Shown piece after piece: positions 30,762-39,336 of a stretch of 64,000 nt of DNA. This stretch comes from Bacteroidales bacterium. GTDB taxonomy: Bacteria; Bacteroidota; Bacteroidia; Bacteroidales; UBA1715. A program made the translations under genes and the position numbers. The notes under the pieces were generated by a model. The model saw nothing but the letters and a program-made list of their open reading frames with translations. It was not told the DNA's origin and did no database searches. The stretch is from positions 47,370 to 111,369 of the forward strand of contig JAGCOW010000007.1 in assembly GCA_017642535.1 (NCBI GenBank), written 5' to 3'. The number at the start of each line of letters is the position of its first letter. The first letter of the stretch is position 1.

Positions 30762-31163
30762 ATGAATCCGTATATACATACCGTAAATTACTACGAGACC
30801 GATAAAATGGGCGTAACGCACCATTCCAACTACATTCGTTTTATGGAAGAAGCACGAATTGATTTTCTTAATCAGTTGGGATATAGTTTTGAACGAATGG
30901 AAGCCGATGGCATAGTTTCTCCAGTAACGGCACTGACGTTTGACTTTAAGAGATCAACGACATTTGCCGATAAAATTACGATTGAACTGTCGGTTGAGAA
31001 ATGCTCCACACTTAAATTGGTTTTTGGATATACAATGAAAGTTGATGGGAAAGTGGTAGGAACAGGCACGAGTACGCATTGTTTCTTTGAAAACGGGAAA
31101 CTCGTATCGTTGGAAAATCGCTATCCGGAGCTTTATCAGATATTTATGACAAAATCGTATTAG
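30762..31163 (+). CDS. Acyl-CoA thioesterase, YbgC/4HBT family
   Basis: Hot-dog fold thioesterase of 133 residues with the catalytic Asp in YYETDKMGVTHHSNYIRFMEEAR (Asp14) and the following aromatic-rich helix. It would hydrolyse short- or branched-chain acyl-CoA; the exact substrate is unknown. Starts 10 bases after the flavodiiron gene and is probably co-transcribed with it. The 203 bases after its stop hold the leuA promoter and attenuator. Confidence 0.85.
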   Translation: MNPYIHTVNYYETDKMGVTHHSNYIRFMEEARIDFLNQLGYSFERMEADGIVSPVTALTFDFKRSTTFADKITIELSVEKCSTLKLVFGYTMKVDGKVVGTGTSTHCFFENGKLVSLENRYPELYQIFMTKSY

Positions 31164-31225
31164 CACTTTTTCAAAAGAGTTGTTATGTTTTTTTTGAAAA
31201 TCTGTTTTGATATAAATTAAATACG

Positions 31226-31233
31226 TATATTTG
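31226..31233 (+). promoter_or_regulatory. -7 promoter box of the leu leader
   Basis: TATATTTG with a TTTG at 31206-31209 about 16 bases upstream. The expected transcription start (about 31237-31240) coincides with the leader peptide ATG at 31239, so the leader would be leaderless or almost so. Confidence 0.65.
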
Positions 31234-31238
31234 CAGTG

Positions 31239-31292
31239 ATGAAAACATTTTGTATAGACATATTGCTCTTGTTGCTCGTTAGCACACGCTAA
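31239..31292 (+). CDS. leuL: Leucine-operon leader peptide (attenuator peptide)
   Basis: A 17-codon ORF reading MKTFCIDILLLLLVSTR then TAA. Five consecutive Leu codons (TTG CTC TTG TTG CTC, 31263-31277) are preceded by two Ile and followed by one Val, so all branched-chain amino acids are represented. The last sense codon and stop (CGC TAA) form the start of the antiterminator arm. This is the classic layout of a translation-coupled attenuator: the ribosome senses charged tRNA-Leu. No Shine-Dalgarno is visible, which is usual in this phylum. The function is inferred from position, codon content and RNA pairing. Confidence 0.85.
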   Translation: MKTFCIDILLLLLVSTR

Positions 31293-31352
31293 GGGGTCGT
31301 GAGACATTTGGTATAACTTAACCCCTTAGCGATTCGCTTTGGGGTTTTTTAT
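31287..31352 (+). terminator. Leucine attenuator: antiterminator and intrinsic terminator before leuA
   Basis: CGCTAAGGGGT (31287-31297) is the exact complement of ACCCCTTAGCG (31321-31331), giving an 11-bp antiterminator. The same second arm can instead pair with CGCTTTGGGG (31335-31344), with a 3-base loop and an internal T-T bulge, followed by six T: an intrinsic terminator. A ribosome that reaches the leader stop codon (31290-31292) covers the first arm and allows termination; one stalled on the Leu codons leaves it free and permits leuA transcription. Confidence 0.88.
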
Positions 31353-31366
31353 TAAATAATAGTATT

Positions 31367-32869
31367 ATGGACGATAAAGTTTACATTTTCGACACAACGT
31401 TACGTGATGGTGAACAAGCACCAGGGAATCAATTAAACATGATTGAAAAATTGGAAGTTGCCCGTGCTTTGGAAGAACTTGGCGTTGATATTATAGAAGC
31501 AGGTTTCCCAATTTCAAGTCCTGGTGATTTTGAATCTGTCATGCAGATTTCAAAGGTAGTGACGAATCCTACCGTATGCGGTTTGACACGTGCCATTCAA
31601 AAGGATATTGACGTGGCTGCCGACGCACTGCGCTATGCAAAACATCCGCGTATTCATACGGGAATTGGAACCTCGTACAACCATATTTACTACAAACTGA
31701 AAACGACGCCGGAGGAAATCATCCGTCGTGGTGTCGATGCAGTGAAATATGCCAAGAAATATGTGGAAGATGTGGAATTTTATTGCGAAGATGCAGGTCG
31801 TACCGACAACGAATATCTTGCCCGTGTGGTAGAAGCGGTGATTGCTGCCGGAGCAACGGTGGTAAACATTCCTGATACTACGGGATATTGCTTGCCGAAC
31901 GAGTTTGGCGAGAAAATCAAATATCTGATGGAACACGTTCCGAATATTCATAAGGCAATTATTTCCACGCACTGCCACAATGATTTGGGTATGGCTACGG
32001 CAAATACGTTGTCGGGTGTGCTGAACGGAGCTCGTCAGGTGGAAGTTTCCATTAACGGCGTGGGCGAACGTGCAGGTAACACCGCTCTCGAAGAAGTGGT
32101 GATGGCACTGAAGAGTCATCCTGCTCTTAATATCCACACCGACATTGTTACGCAGAACATTATGCGTGCCAGCAAAATGATTCAGCGACTGATGAAGAGT
32201 CCAGTACAGGCCAACAAAGCTATTGTGGGTAAAAATGCTTTTGCACACTCGTCGGGAATTCATCAGGATGGCGTGCTGAAACATCGTGAAAACTACGAAA
32301 TCATTGATCCGAAAGACGTGGGCGTTGACGAATCGTCAATCATTCTGACAGCCCGTAGCGGTCATGCTGCTCTGAAATATCGTCTGCAATTATTAGGTTT
32401 TCCGCTTGAAGGCGAAGAACTTGACAAAACCTATCAAGATTTCTTGAAGATGGCAGACGAGAAAAAGATTGTGAACGACGATGATTTGCTGATTTTAGTG
32501 GGAAAAGACAAGAAGAAACGTGAACGTTCCATTACCATAGAACAACTTCAAGTTGTATGCGGTACGTCGATGATTCCTACAGCAACTGTTTCGCTGAGCA
32601 TTCACGGAGAATTACGCACTGAATCAGCAATGGGGAATGGTCCGGTTGATGCGGCATATACGGCTGTGAAGAAAATTTTCTCTGACCAGAATATTCATTT
32701 GCAAGAATTTCTGATTCAAGGTTTTAACGGCGGTTGCGACGATAGCGGACGTGTTTCGGTACAAGTGGAATGTAACAAACATTTCTATCAAGGCCTTGGT
32801 GTCGATACCGATATTGTTACTGCATCAGTCGAGGCATTTGTCGATGCAATCAGCAAAGGATTGGAGTAA
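31367..32869 (+). CDS. leuA: 2-isopropylmalate synthase
   Basis: Condenses acetyl-CoA and 2-oxoisovalerate, the first committed step of leucine synthesis. The 500-residue enzyme has a TIM-barrel domain with [13 protein letters not shown], the metal motif HCHNDLGMA and [13 protein letters not shown], and a C-terminal LeuA-dimer regulatory domain (about 360-500) used for leucine feedback inhibition. The ATG is 15 bases after the attenuator T-run. It is followed 16 bases on by an unrelated lipoprotein gene, so leuB and leuCD must be elsewhere. A citramalate synthase is less likely given the LeuA-type N-terminus and the leucine-rich leader. Confidence 0.94.
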   Translation: MDDKVYIFDTTLRDGEQAPGNQLNMIEKLEVARALEELGVDIIEAGFPISSPGDFESVMQISKVVTNPTVCGLTRAIQKDIDVAADALRYAKHPRIHTGIGTSYNHIYYKLKTTPEEIIRRGVDAVKYAKKYVEDVEFYCEDAGRTDNEYLARVVEAVIAAGATVVNIPDTTGYCLPNEFGEKIKYLMEHVPNIHKAIISTHCHNDLGMATANTLSGVLNGARQVEVSINGVGERAGNTALEEVVMALKSHPALNIHTDIVTQNIMRASKMIQRLMKSPVQANKAIVGKNAFAHSSGIHQDGVLKHRENYEIIDPKDVGVDESSIILTARSGHAALKYRLQLLGFPLEGEELDKTYQDFLKMADEKKIVNDDDLLILVGKDKKKRERSITIEQLQVVCGTSMIPTATVSLSIHGELRTESAMGNGPVDAAYTAVKKIFSDQNIHLQEFLIQGFNGGCDDSGRVSVQVECNKHFYQGLGVDTDIVTASVEAFVDAISKGLE

Positions 32870-32885
32870 TTTTTAATAAGAAAAG

Positions 32886-33485
32886 ATGAAAGGTAAAAAG
32901 TATTGGTATGCATTGTTACTGTTGGTAATGTGTACATTATCGGCTTGTAAGAAGGAGGATGACGTAGTTGCTGAAAAAAAGCCGACGGGTATTACCACGG
33001 TGGAACAGGCAGAAAGTGTTGCTCGCTGTCTGTGGCAAATGGTTTCACGTCTTAATGACATTATTGATACGGGATACGAATATACCAACAAGACTTTTAC
33101 TGAAAATTACTTTGGCGAGTTTGCCGTATGGGGCAAGAAATACAATAGCGGAGATTGTACCGTCAGTGAATTGCAATACTGTTGGCTCAAGGATGTCAGT
33201 TATATGGGCTATACATTCAGTGGCGCATTACAATATTATGAGAAGAATTACCACTATAATAAGAATTATAAAAGAATCTGCGAAGTTTGGAGCGGATACG
33301 ATGAAAATAGTGATTTGGAATATGGAGTTGCAATAAAAAGTGAGTCAGACAATATCGAGGACTTTATTTACTTTTCTGGTAAAAAAGACAATTATATTGA
33401 TAAAAAATACAATTGTGACCGTACGCCAGCAGTTTTCACTATTGTCAATTCACAAGGTGAAGCATTCGAAGTTTTGATCAGATAG
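32886..33485 (+). CDS. Lipoprotein of unknown function
   Basis: 199-residue protein with a lipoprotein signal (WYALLLLVMCTLSAC, Cys21 lipidated) followed by a Lys/Asp-rich linker. The mature part is tyrosine-rich and polar; I recognise no domain. It sits 16 bases after leuA and could ride on its transcript, but a role in leucine synthesis is not suggested. It is convergent with the exonuclease gene. Confidence 0.65.
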   Translation: MKGKKYWYALLLLVMCTLSACKKEDDVVAEKKPTGITTVEQAESVARCLWQMVSRLNDIIDTGYEYTNKTFTENYFGEFAVWGKKYNSGDCTVSELQYCWLKDVSYMGYTFSGALQYYEKNYHYNKNYKRICEVWSGYDENSDLEYGVAIKSESDNIEDFIYFSGKKDNYIDKKYNCDRTPAVFTIVNSQGEAFEVLIR

Positions 33486-33503
33486 ACTACAACTCCGTAA
33501 AAA

Positions 33504-33998
33504 TCATAATATCTCTCGTGCTATCCAAGCACATGCTTCGGCATCGGCAAGGGCGTGGTGGTGGTTCTCTAAATGGTATCCGCACGCTTCGGCAACAACG
33601 TGTAACTGATGGTTGGGAAGCGTCTTTCCAAAATGTCTCCGTGAGGCAATGCACGTACAGAAAAACGGATATTCTGGATAATCCATCTTATAGCATTTGA
33701 ATACCTCTCGCAAGCAATTCTCGTCGAATGACTTATTGTGGGCAACCAACGGCAGTCCTGCAATTTTAGGGGCAATTTGTTTCCACACTTCGGGAAATAG
33801 GGGAGCGGAATCGGTGTCTTTTCGTGTGAGACCGTGCACTTGCGTACACCAGTAATTATAATAATTCGGCTCAGGTTTGATAAGCGAATAAAAATTATCT
33901 ACTATTTCGCCGTCTCGCACAATCACTATACCAACGCTGCAAACGCTTGTACGTGAGCAATTTGCCGTTTCAAAATCTATTGCTGCAAAATCTTTCAT
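33504..33998 (-). CDS. 3'-5' exonuclease, DnaQ-like (DEDDh)
   Basis: Single-domain exonuclease (164 residues) of the DNA polymerase III epsilon superfamily. The catalytic acidic residues are in AAIDFETAN (Asp8, Glu10), HNKSFDENCL and the HALADAEACA motif (His and Asp of DEDDh). It has no polymerase-binding extension, so it is probably a stand-alone nuclease in repair or RNA turnover. Starts 5 bases after the WYL regulator stop, so the two form an operon. Confidence 0.88.
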   Translation of the reverse strand: MKDFAAIDFETANCSRTSVCSVGIVIVRDGEIVDNFYSLIKPEPNYYNYWCTQVHGLTRKDTDSAPLFPEVWKQIAPKIAGLPLVAHNKSFDENCLREVFKCYKMDYPEYPFFCTCIASRRHFGKTLPNHQLHVVAEACGYHLENHHHALADAEACAWIAREIL

Positions 33999-34002
33999 AA
34001 TC

Positions 34003-34911
34003 TTATTTGTTATATTTATTCCACAAAATGTTCACTTTTCTCGCTATTTCGTCACGAAGCCATGCTGGCTCCAAAACCTCCACATCGGGCGTCTGCGACA
34101 GAATTTCTTGTTGGAAATCGAATTCGGGACACATCCTCAGTTCAAAAATACTATAATCTTCGTTTCTTTCAATTTCCTTTTGCGATTTATGGAGAGGCAA
34201 CGAGCGAACGTAATTTTCTTGTCCTCCAGATACTTTTAGTCTAACAATTTCTGGCTCCATATCATCGTTCACACAAATTCCATAGAAATTTTCAAAATAC
34301 TCCGTTGCATCAAAATCTTTGGGGATTCGGAACGTTTCTTTTGTCGGTTGCACGTCGTGAATGCGGTCGAATGCATAAATGCGAGTATCATCAAAATACG
34401 AGTTGTAGGCAAGCAAGTACCATCGTTGTTTGAACAACTTCACGCAATATGGTTGTATAGGAAACGTAGTTTCATCGTTGCGTTGGAAATTTTGGTACGT
34501 GATTTTCACCTCAGTGTTTTTTTTCATCGCATTGAGAATGGTAGGCAAAAATTCTTGTCCCGAAGGAATTTCCTCAAGCAAGATGCGGTTTTTCAGTTTT
34601 TTCTGATTTTCCAGAAGTAGATTGCTCACCGACACTGTTTTCAACAACCAGTTACGAAAACCACCACTGGTTATATCGTCTTCATTTTCAATATAATAAC
34701 TATAATTCCCCCTATTCTCACATTCAATGTTGATACCGAACATATCTTCAATTACGTGACGCCATTTATGAAATGTGCGTTCAGGAATCTCACCTCCCTC
34801 GCTCATATCTTCTTCAACCCATTTCTTGTTGATTTCCTTAAATGGAATCCGCTTTGCGTTGTAGATGGTATTGACCAACCAAACGTACTTGTTTAAAAGA
34901 TTCTTCGACAT
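34003..34911 (-). CDS. WYL-domain transcriptional regulator
   Basis: 302-residue regulator with an N-terminal winged-helix-like region (RTFHKWRHVIEDMFGI) and a central WYL ligand-sensing domain containing RWYLLAYN, followed by the C-terminal WCX-like part ending in FDFQQEILSQTPDVEV. WYL proteins respond to nucleic acids or nucleotides and often control DNA-damage or defence genes. It is co-transcribed with the downstream exonuclease. A terminator-like hairpin sits just upstream of its ATG on the same strand, so attenuation of this gene is possible. Confidence 0.88.
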   Translation of the reverse strand: MSKNLLNKYVWLVNTIYNAKRIPFKEINKKWVEEDMSEGGEIPERTFHKWRHVIEDMFGINIECENRGNYSYYIENEDDITSGGFRNWLLKTVSVSNLLLENQKKLKNRILLEEIPSGQEFLPTILNAMKKNTEVKITYQNFQRNDETTFPIQPYCVKLFKQRWYLLAYNSYFDDTRIYAFDRIHDVQPTKETFRIPKDFDATEYFENFYGICVNDDMEPEIVRLKVSGGQENYVRSLPLHKSQKEIERNEDYSIFELRMCPEFDFQQEILSQTPDVEVLEPAWLRDEIARKVNILWNKYNK

Positions 34912-35227
34912 AATTCAATTTTTTTAGCAAAATAAAAACAAACCTCTGCAAAAACAAGGCAGAGGTTTGGAAAAATGCAAAAAAAACTAATTTTTTTTCA
35001 GAATTATGCACTTTCGTCGTGTAAATCGCGATATTAGAAAAACCATATTTTCTTTACTTTTTTCTACAGCGAAAAAAGTAACATTCCGATTTTTTTTCAG
35101 ATAAAAAACTTTTCAGTAATAGAATTTAGCATTTGGGATAGCATATCTTCAGTTCAATCAGAAAAACACTTTGCGATTCAGAATAAATGTTTTTTTTGCA
35201 CCCGTGTTTAAGAAAAATAAACAGAAT
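34912..35227. other. 316-base intergenic region with two hairpins and no recognisable gene
   Basis: This AT-rich gap separates the divergent WYL regulator and TolC genes. It contains a minus-strand terminator-like hairpin (34926-34969) and a perfect 11-bp inverted repeat (TTACTTTTTTC at 35054-35064, complement at 35071-35081, 6-base loop). No convincing TAnnTTTG box was found for either flanking gene, and no ORF worth calling. A small RNA is possible but unsupported. Confidence 0.5.
34926..34969 (-). terminator. Terminator-like hairpin upstream of the WYL gene
   Basis: CAAACCTCTGC (34939-34949) and its exact complement (34959-34969) form an 11-bp stem with a 9-base loop. On the minus strand the stem is followed by TTTTTATTTT, the shape of an intrinsic terminator, yet the next gene in that direction (WYL) starts only 15-28 bases later. 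Confidence 0.7.
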
Positions 35228-37129
35228 ATGGAATCAACGATAATAAAACGGATTGCTGCCGTAGTTCTTCTCACGATTGTCACGGCAATTTCATCAATAG
35301 CACAACAAAACAATCCTCTTGACGATATTTTTACAGTTTCGAATGGCAACGGTGAAAGAACGTTTTATTTCCATTGGACTTCGGCAAACAATGAACTTTT
35401 CGTTGTTGAAGTTTCCACTGATAAAACAAATTTTTCGGAAATTGCAACGATTACGGCAAACGGGAAAAATGACTATGAATACACGTGGATTTGCAATATG
35501 AAAGATGTAAACACTCTGTATTTCCGTTTGAAACAAACCAATAAAAGTGGAGTAACAACGTATTCAAACGTGGTTTCGGCAAAACTGCAACAAGATTCTG
35601 AATCAAAGCACACTACAACAAACAATAGCGTCAAAATGCAGGTAAATCTTGATGATTGTAGAAGTTTTGCTCTCGAAAACAACAAGAAATTGAAAATTGC
35701 CCAAGAGGAAATCGCCAAAGCGGGTTACGATAAGAAAGCTGCTTTTGCAAATTATCTTCCAAAAGTGTCTGTTTCAGGTGCTTACATATACAGTGATGCA
35801 GAAGTGAAACTATTGAGCGACGAGCAAGATAACGCTCTTCGAAATATGGGAACGGCAATGGGACAAGAACTCGGTGGCTCGTTGGTTCAAATGCAACAAA
35901 ATGCGGCAACCACAGTTCAACAAATTATGGCAAATCCAGCAGTTGACCCAGCTTTGGCAAACCTGATAGCCAACAGCCCTACCGTTCAGCAAATGTTGCA
36001 AAAACTACAAACAACCGACATTAATGCTTCACTGAATCCGACTGTGGCAAGCATGAATGAGTTGGGCGGAAACATTGCAGATGCTTTCCAACTTGACACC
36101 CGTAATATTTACGCAGGTATGATTTCGGTTGAAGAGCCTTTGTTTCTTGGTGGTAAAATCGTCACTTACAATAAGATAGCCAAGGCAAAACAAGAATTGG
36201 AAACAACGAAATATAGTGCCGAAGAACAAGAAACAATTATTGAGACCGATAAATTATATTGGCAAATCGTTTCTCTTTCAAATAAATTGAAATTGACGGA
36301 GAAATATGTGGAACTACTTCAAACGATGTCGGAAAATGTTGAAAAAATGGCTGGCGAAGGCGTTGCAACTGCATCAGACAAACTTTCGGTAAAAGTGAAA
36401 CTGAATCAGGCGGAAACTGCTTTGCTGAAAGTGCAGAATGGTCTAGCACTATCGAAAATGTTGTTGTGCCAACATTGCGGTCTCGACATCAACACTGACA
36501 TTATGCTTGCTGACGAAACTTTGGAGGAAGTGCTTGTTTCGGAAGCTCCGTTGCAATACACCGAAGCTGATATTATGGAAAATCGTCCTGAGTTGAAAAG
36601 TCTTAATTTGGCAACGGAACTCTATCATCAGAACGTGAACTTGACTCGCTCCGATTATTTACCGACTGTTGCTGCATTCGGTAACTATGTGGTTACTAAT
36701 CCGTCTTGTTCGAATGGTTTCCAAAATGAATTTGACGGTTTTTGGAATGTGGGCGTTGTGGCAAAAATTCCTATCTGCCAATGGGGCGAAGGATACAACA
36801 AGATTCGCAAGGCAAAGGCCGACGAAAAAATCGCTCAGTATAAATTAGACGATGCCAAAGAAAAAATTATGCTTCAGGTCAATCAGTATGAACGACAGAT
36901 AGAGGAAGCGAAATCACGTGTGAAGTTGGCAGAGGAAAAAATGAGCGACGCCGAGGAAAACCTTCGTATGGCAACGCTTGGCTTCGAAGAAGGCGTGATT
37001 CCGTCGTCAGGATTGACCGAAGCCCAAACTGCTTGGTTACAGGCACATTCGGAATATATTGACGCAAAAATAGACTGGATTATGGCAAAAGTCTATCTTC
37101 AAAAAGCAACTGGTATGTTAAATAAATAA
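35228..37129 (+). CDS. TolC-family outer-membrane efflux protein with extra N-terminal beta domain
   Basis: Outer-membrane channel of a tripartite exporter (633 residues). A signal peptide (RIAAVVLLTIVTAISSIA) is followed by a beta-rich, Fn3-like domain of about 105 residues (TFYFHWTSANNELFVVEVS to TYSNVVSAKL) not found in classical TolC. Two OEP repeats follow from about residue 140, with long alanine/glutamine-rich helices (including an unusual QMQQNAATTVQQIM stretch). The start at 35228 places the signal peptide first; an upstream TTG would add a non-signal leader. HlyD and two ABC-2 permease genes follow closely (13, 18 and 4 base gaps), so this is one operon. Confidence 0.88.
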   Translation: MESTIIKRIAAVVLLTIVTAISSIAQQNNPLDDIFTVSNGNGERTFYFHWTSANNELFVVEVSTDKTNFSEIATITANGKNDYEYTWICNMKDVNTLYFRLKQTNKSGVTTYSNVVSAKLQQDSESKHTTTNNSVKMQVNLDDCRSFALENNKKLKIAQEEIAKAGYDKKAAFANYLPKVSVSGAYIYSDAEVKLLSDEQDNALRNMGTAMGQELGGSLVQMQQNAATTVQQIMANPAVDPALANLIANSPTVQQMLQKLQTTDINASLNPTVASMNELGGNIADAFQLDTRNIYAGMISVEEPLFLGGKIVTYNKIAKAKQELETTKYSAEEQETIIETDKLYWQIVSLSNKLKLTEKYVELLQTMSENVEKMAGEGVATASDKLSVKVKLNQAETALLKVQNGLALSKMLLCQHCGLDINTDIMLADETLEEVLVSEAPLQYTEADIMENRPELKSLNLATELYHQNVNLTRSDYLPTVAAFGNYVVTNPSCSNGFQNEFDGFWNVGVVAKIPICQWGEGYNKIRKAKADEKIAQYKLDDAKEKIMLQVNQYERQIEEAKSRVKLAEEKMSDAEENLRMATLGFEEGVIPSSGLTEAQTAWLQAHSEYIDAKIDWIMAKVYLQKATGMLNK

Positions 37130-37142
37130 AACATAATAAACT

Positions 37143-38144
37143 ATGGCAACAGATAAACAACAAACAGTAAACACAATTGCAGCCCTTGCCGTTTTGGCGT
37201 GCATTCTTGGTGTGGTATGTGTAGTAGGAATCCTCACTTTCGGAAAGAATGATGAGATTCTTCAGGGTCAAGCCGAAGCGAACGAATATCGTGTTTCGAG
37301 CAAGGTGCCGGGACGACTTTTGGAAATCCGCGTACACGAAGGTCAGAAGGTGAAGGCAGGCGATACGCTTGCTATTATCGAAGCTCCCGAAGTTGAGGCA
37401 AAAATGGCACAGGCCGAAGCTGTGAAAACCGCTGCCGAAGCTCAAAACACCAAAGCGGAGAAAGGTGCTCGCCGTGAACAGATTCAGGCCGCTTACGAAA
37501 TGTGGCAAAAGGCAAAAACGGGCAAGGAAATCACTGAAAAGTCATTCAATCGTATCAATAATTTGTACAAAGAAGGCGTTGTGAGTGCACAAAAATACGA
37601 TGAGGTGAAAGCTCAATACGATGCCGCCGTTTCTACCGAGAAAGCTGCTCACGCACAATATACTATGGCTGTGAAAGGTGCTCAAGAAGAAGACAAGGAA
37701 ATGGCTGCCGCACAAGTCAAGCAAGCCGAAGGAGTTGTTGCCGAAGTTAATTCCTATATAAACGAAACGATTCTGACCGCGTACGCCGACGGTGAAATCA
37801 CCGAGATTTATCCTCACATAGGCGAATTGGTCGGCACGGGTGCGCCAATCATGTCGGTTGCAATGATGAACGATATGTGGACTACGTTCAATGTACGTGA
37901 AGATTATTTGCAACAAATGCAAATCGGAACGGAGTTCGAAGCGTATATTCCCGCCTTGGACACGTCTGCAACAATGCGAATTGATTATATGAAGGATTTG
38001 GGCGATTACGCAGCTTGGAAATCGACAAAACAAACTGGTCAATATGACTTGAAGACATTCGAGGTCCGTGCAACGCCTAAGGATGATGTGAAAGGTCTTC
38101 GTCCGGGAATGACGGTTTTGTATAAGATTAACGAAAAGAAATAA
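37143..38144 (+). CDS. HlyD-family periplasmic adaptor (membrane fusion protein)
   Basis: Adaptor linking inner-membrane permeases to the TolC channel. 333 residues: one N-terminal transmembrane helix (IAALAVLACILGVVCVVGIL), a split lipoyl domain (KVPGRLLEIRVHEGQKVKAGD), an alpha-helical hairpin rich in Ala/Gln/Lys (about 90-205), then the second lipoyl half and a beta-barrel domain (GEITEIYPHIGELVG). Resembles YhiI-type adaptors of ABC-2 exporters. Co-transcribed with tolC and both permeases. Confidence 0.9.
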   Translation: MATDKQQTVNTIAALAVLACILGVVCVVGILTFGKNDEILQGQAEANEYRVSSKVPGRLLEIRVHEGQKVKAGDTLAIIEAPEVEAKMAQAEAVKTAAEAQNTKAEKGARREQIQAAYEMWQKAKTGKEITEKSFNRINNLYKEGVVSAQKYDEVKAQYDAAVSTEKAAHAQYTMAVKGAQEEDKEMAAAQVKQAEGVVAEVNSYINETILTAYADGEITEIYPHIGELVGTGAPIMSVAMMNDMWTTFNVREDYLQQMQIGTEFEAYIPALDTSATMRIDYMKDLGDYAAWKSTKQTGQYDLKTFEVRATPKDDVKGLRPGMTVLYKINEKK

Positions 38145-38162
38145 TTCTAACAGGTAGGCATT

Positions 38163-39332
38163 ATGCAGAAACTTCGCAAGATATTTGCCGTTGCGAAACG
38201 CGAACAAGGTCGTCTGACAAGTCGTCCGCTGTATCTGTTCAGCATGATACTTGCCCCATTGTTCTCGTACATTTTTTTCACGACCTTGATGGCCGATGGT
38301 CTTCCCAATGATTTGCCAATCGGCGTTGTTGATGAAGACAATACCTCGGTTACGCGGCAAATTATCCGTAACCTTGATGCGTTCCAACAATCAAAAATTG
38401 TAGAACAATATAGCAGTTTTGCCGAAGCACGCAAAGCAATGCAACAAGGTAAGATTTACGCTGTTTACTATATTCCGCAGGGAACCACACAGTTGGCTCT
38501 TGCAAGCAAACAACCCACAATATCGTTCTACACATCGGCAACTTTTTTGATTCCTGCTTCGCTGGAATATCGTGATATGAAAATGATGTCGGAATATGCG
38601 TCTGGAGCAATTACGCGAAGTACGCTCTATGCCAAAGGTTACACCGAATCACAGGCAATGGCGATGTTGCAGCCCGTTAAGATGGAAATGCACGCCATAA
38701 ACAACCCGTCGTTGAATTACTCGATTTATCTGTCGAATAGTTTGTTGCCGGCAATTTTGAGTTTGCTGATTCTGCAGGTGACCATATTCTCCATTTATTC
38801 GGAATTGAAGGAAGAAACCTCGAAAGAATGGCTCGCAATGACCGACAACGACGTGTATGCCGCCATCTTTGGAAAACTGATTCCGCAATTCGTAGTTTGG
38901 CTGTTAATGGGATTTGTATATCTTGTGTTGCTTTATGGATATTTTCATTTCCCGCTCCACAGCGGATTATTACCAATGATTATCCTAATGGTGACGCTTG
39001 TGGTTGTAAGTCAGGCGTTTGCCGTATTCCTTTGTGGCGCGGTTCCGTCGCTTCGTTGGGCGTTGAGTCTGGCTACCCTTTGGGGGGTGCTTTCCATTCC
39101 AATCAGCGGATTCTCGTTCCCTAAAATGGCGTTCCCGCCGGCATTGCAAGGAATTTCGTATTTATTTCCTATGCGTTACTATTTCTTGGTGTATGTTGAC
39201 CAGGCGCTCAACGGACGACCATTCGGCTACACGTGGATTTATTACGCCCTGTTGTGTGCATTCATGCTGCTTCCGATAGTTGTGATGCGACGCTTAAAGA
39301 AATTCCTTTTGGAATATCATTATCAAATTTAA
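38163..39332 (+). CDS. ABC-2 type permease, first of a pair
   Basis: Inner-membrane ABC-2 transporter subunit (389 residues) with one N-terminal helix (LYLFSMILAPLFSYIFF), a large periplasmic domain (about 50-170) and five C-terminal helices. It is followed after 4 bases by a second, related permease, so the pair probably forms a heterodimer. No ATP-binding subunit gene is in the operon. Confidence 0.88.
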   Translation: MQKLRKIFAVAKREQGRLTSRPLYLFSMILAPLFSYIFFTTLMADGLPNDLPIGVVDEDNTSVTRQIIRNLDAFQQSKIVEQYSSFAEARKAMQQGKIYAVYYIPQGTTQLALASKQPTISFYTSATFLIPASLEYRDMKMMSEYASGAITRSTLYAKGYTESQAMAMLQPVKMEMHAINNPSLNYSIYLSNSLLPAILSLLILQVTIFSIYSELKEETSKEWLAMTDNDVYAAIFGKLIPQFVVWLLMGFVYLVLLYGYFHFPLHSGLLPMIILMVTLVVVSQAFAVFLCGAVPSLRWALSLATLWGVLSIPISGFSFPKMAFPPALQGISYLFPMRYYFLVYVDQALNGRPFGYTWIYYALLCAFMLLPIVVMRRLKKFLLEYHYQI

Positions 39333-39336
39333 TCCG

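Noticed and set aside
31287..31352. Riboswitch or T-box as an explanation of the leuA leader structure
   Set aside because: The leader is too short for a T-box or known riboswitch, and the Leu-rich peptide overlapping the antiterminator explains the structure more simply.
31550..32284. 244-codon frame antisense to leuA
   Set aside because: Cys/His/Phe-rich composition typical of a shadow frame, no start signals, and leuA on the other strand is unambiguous.
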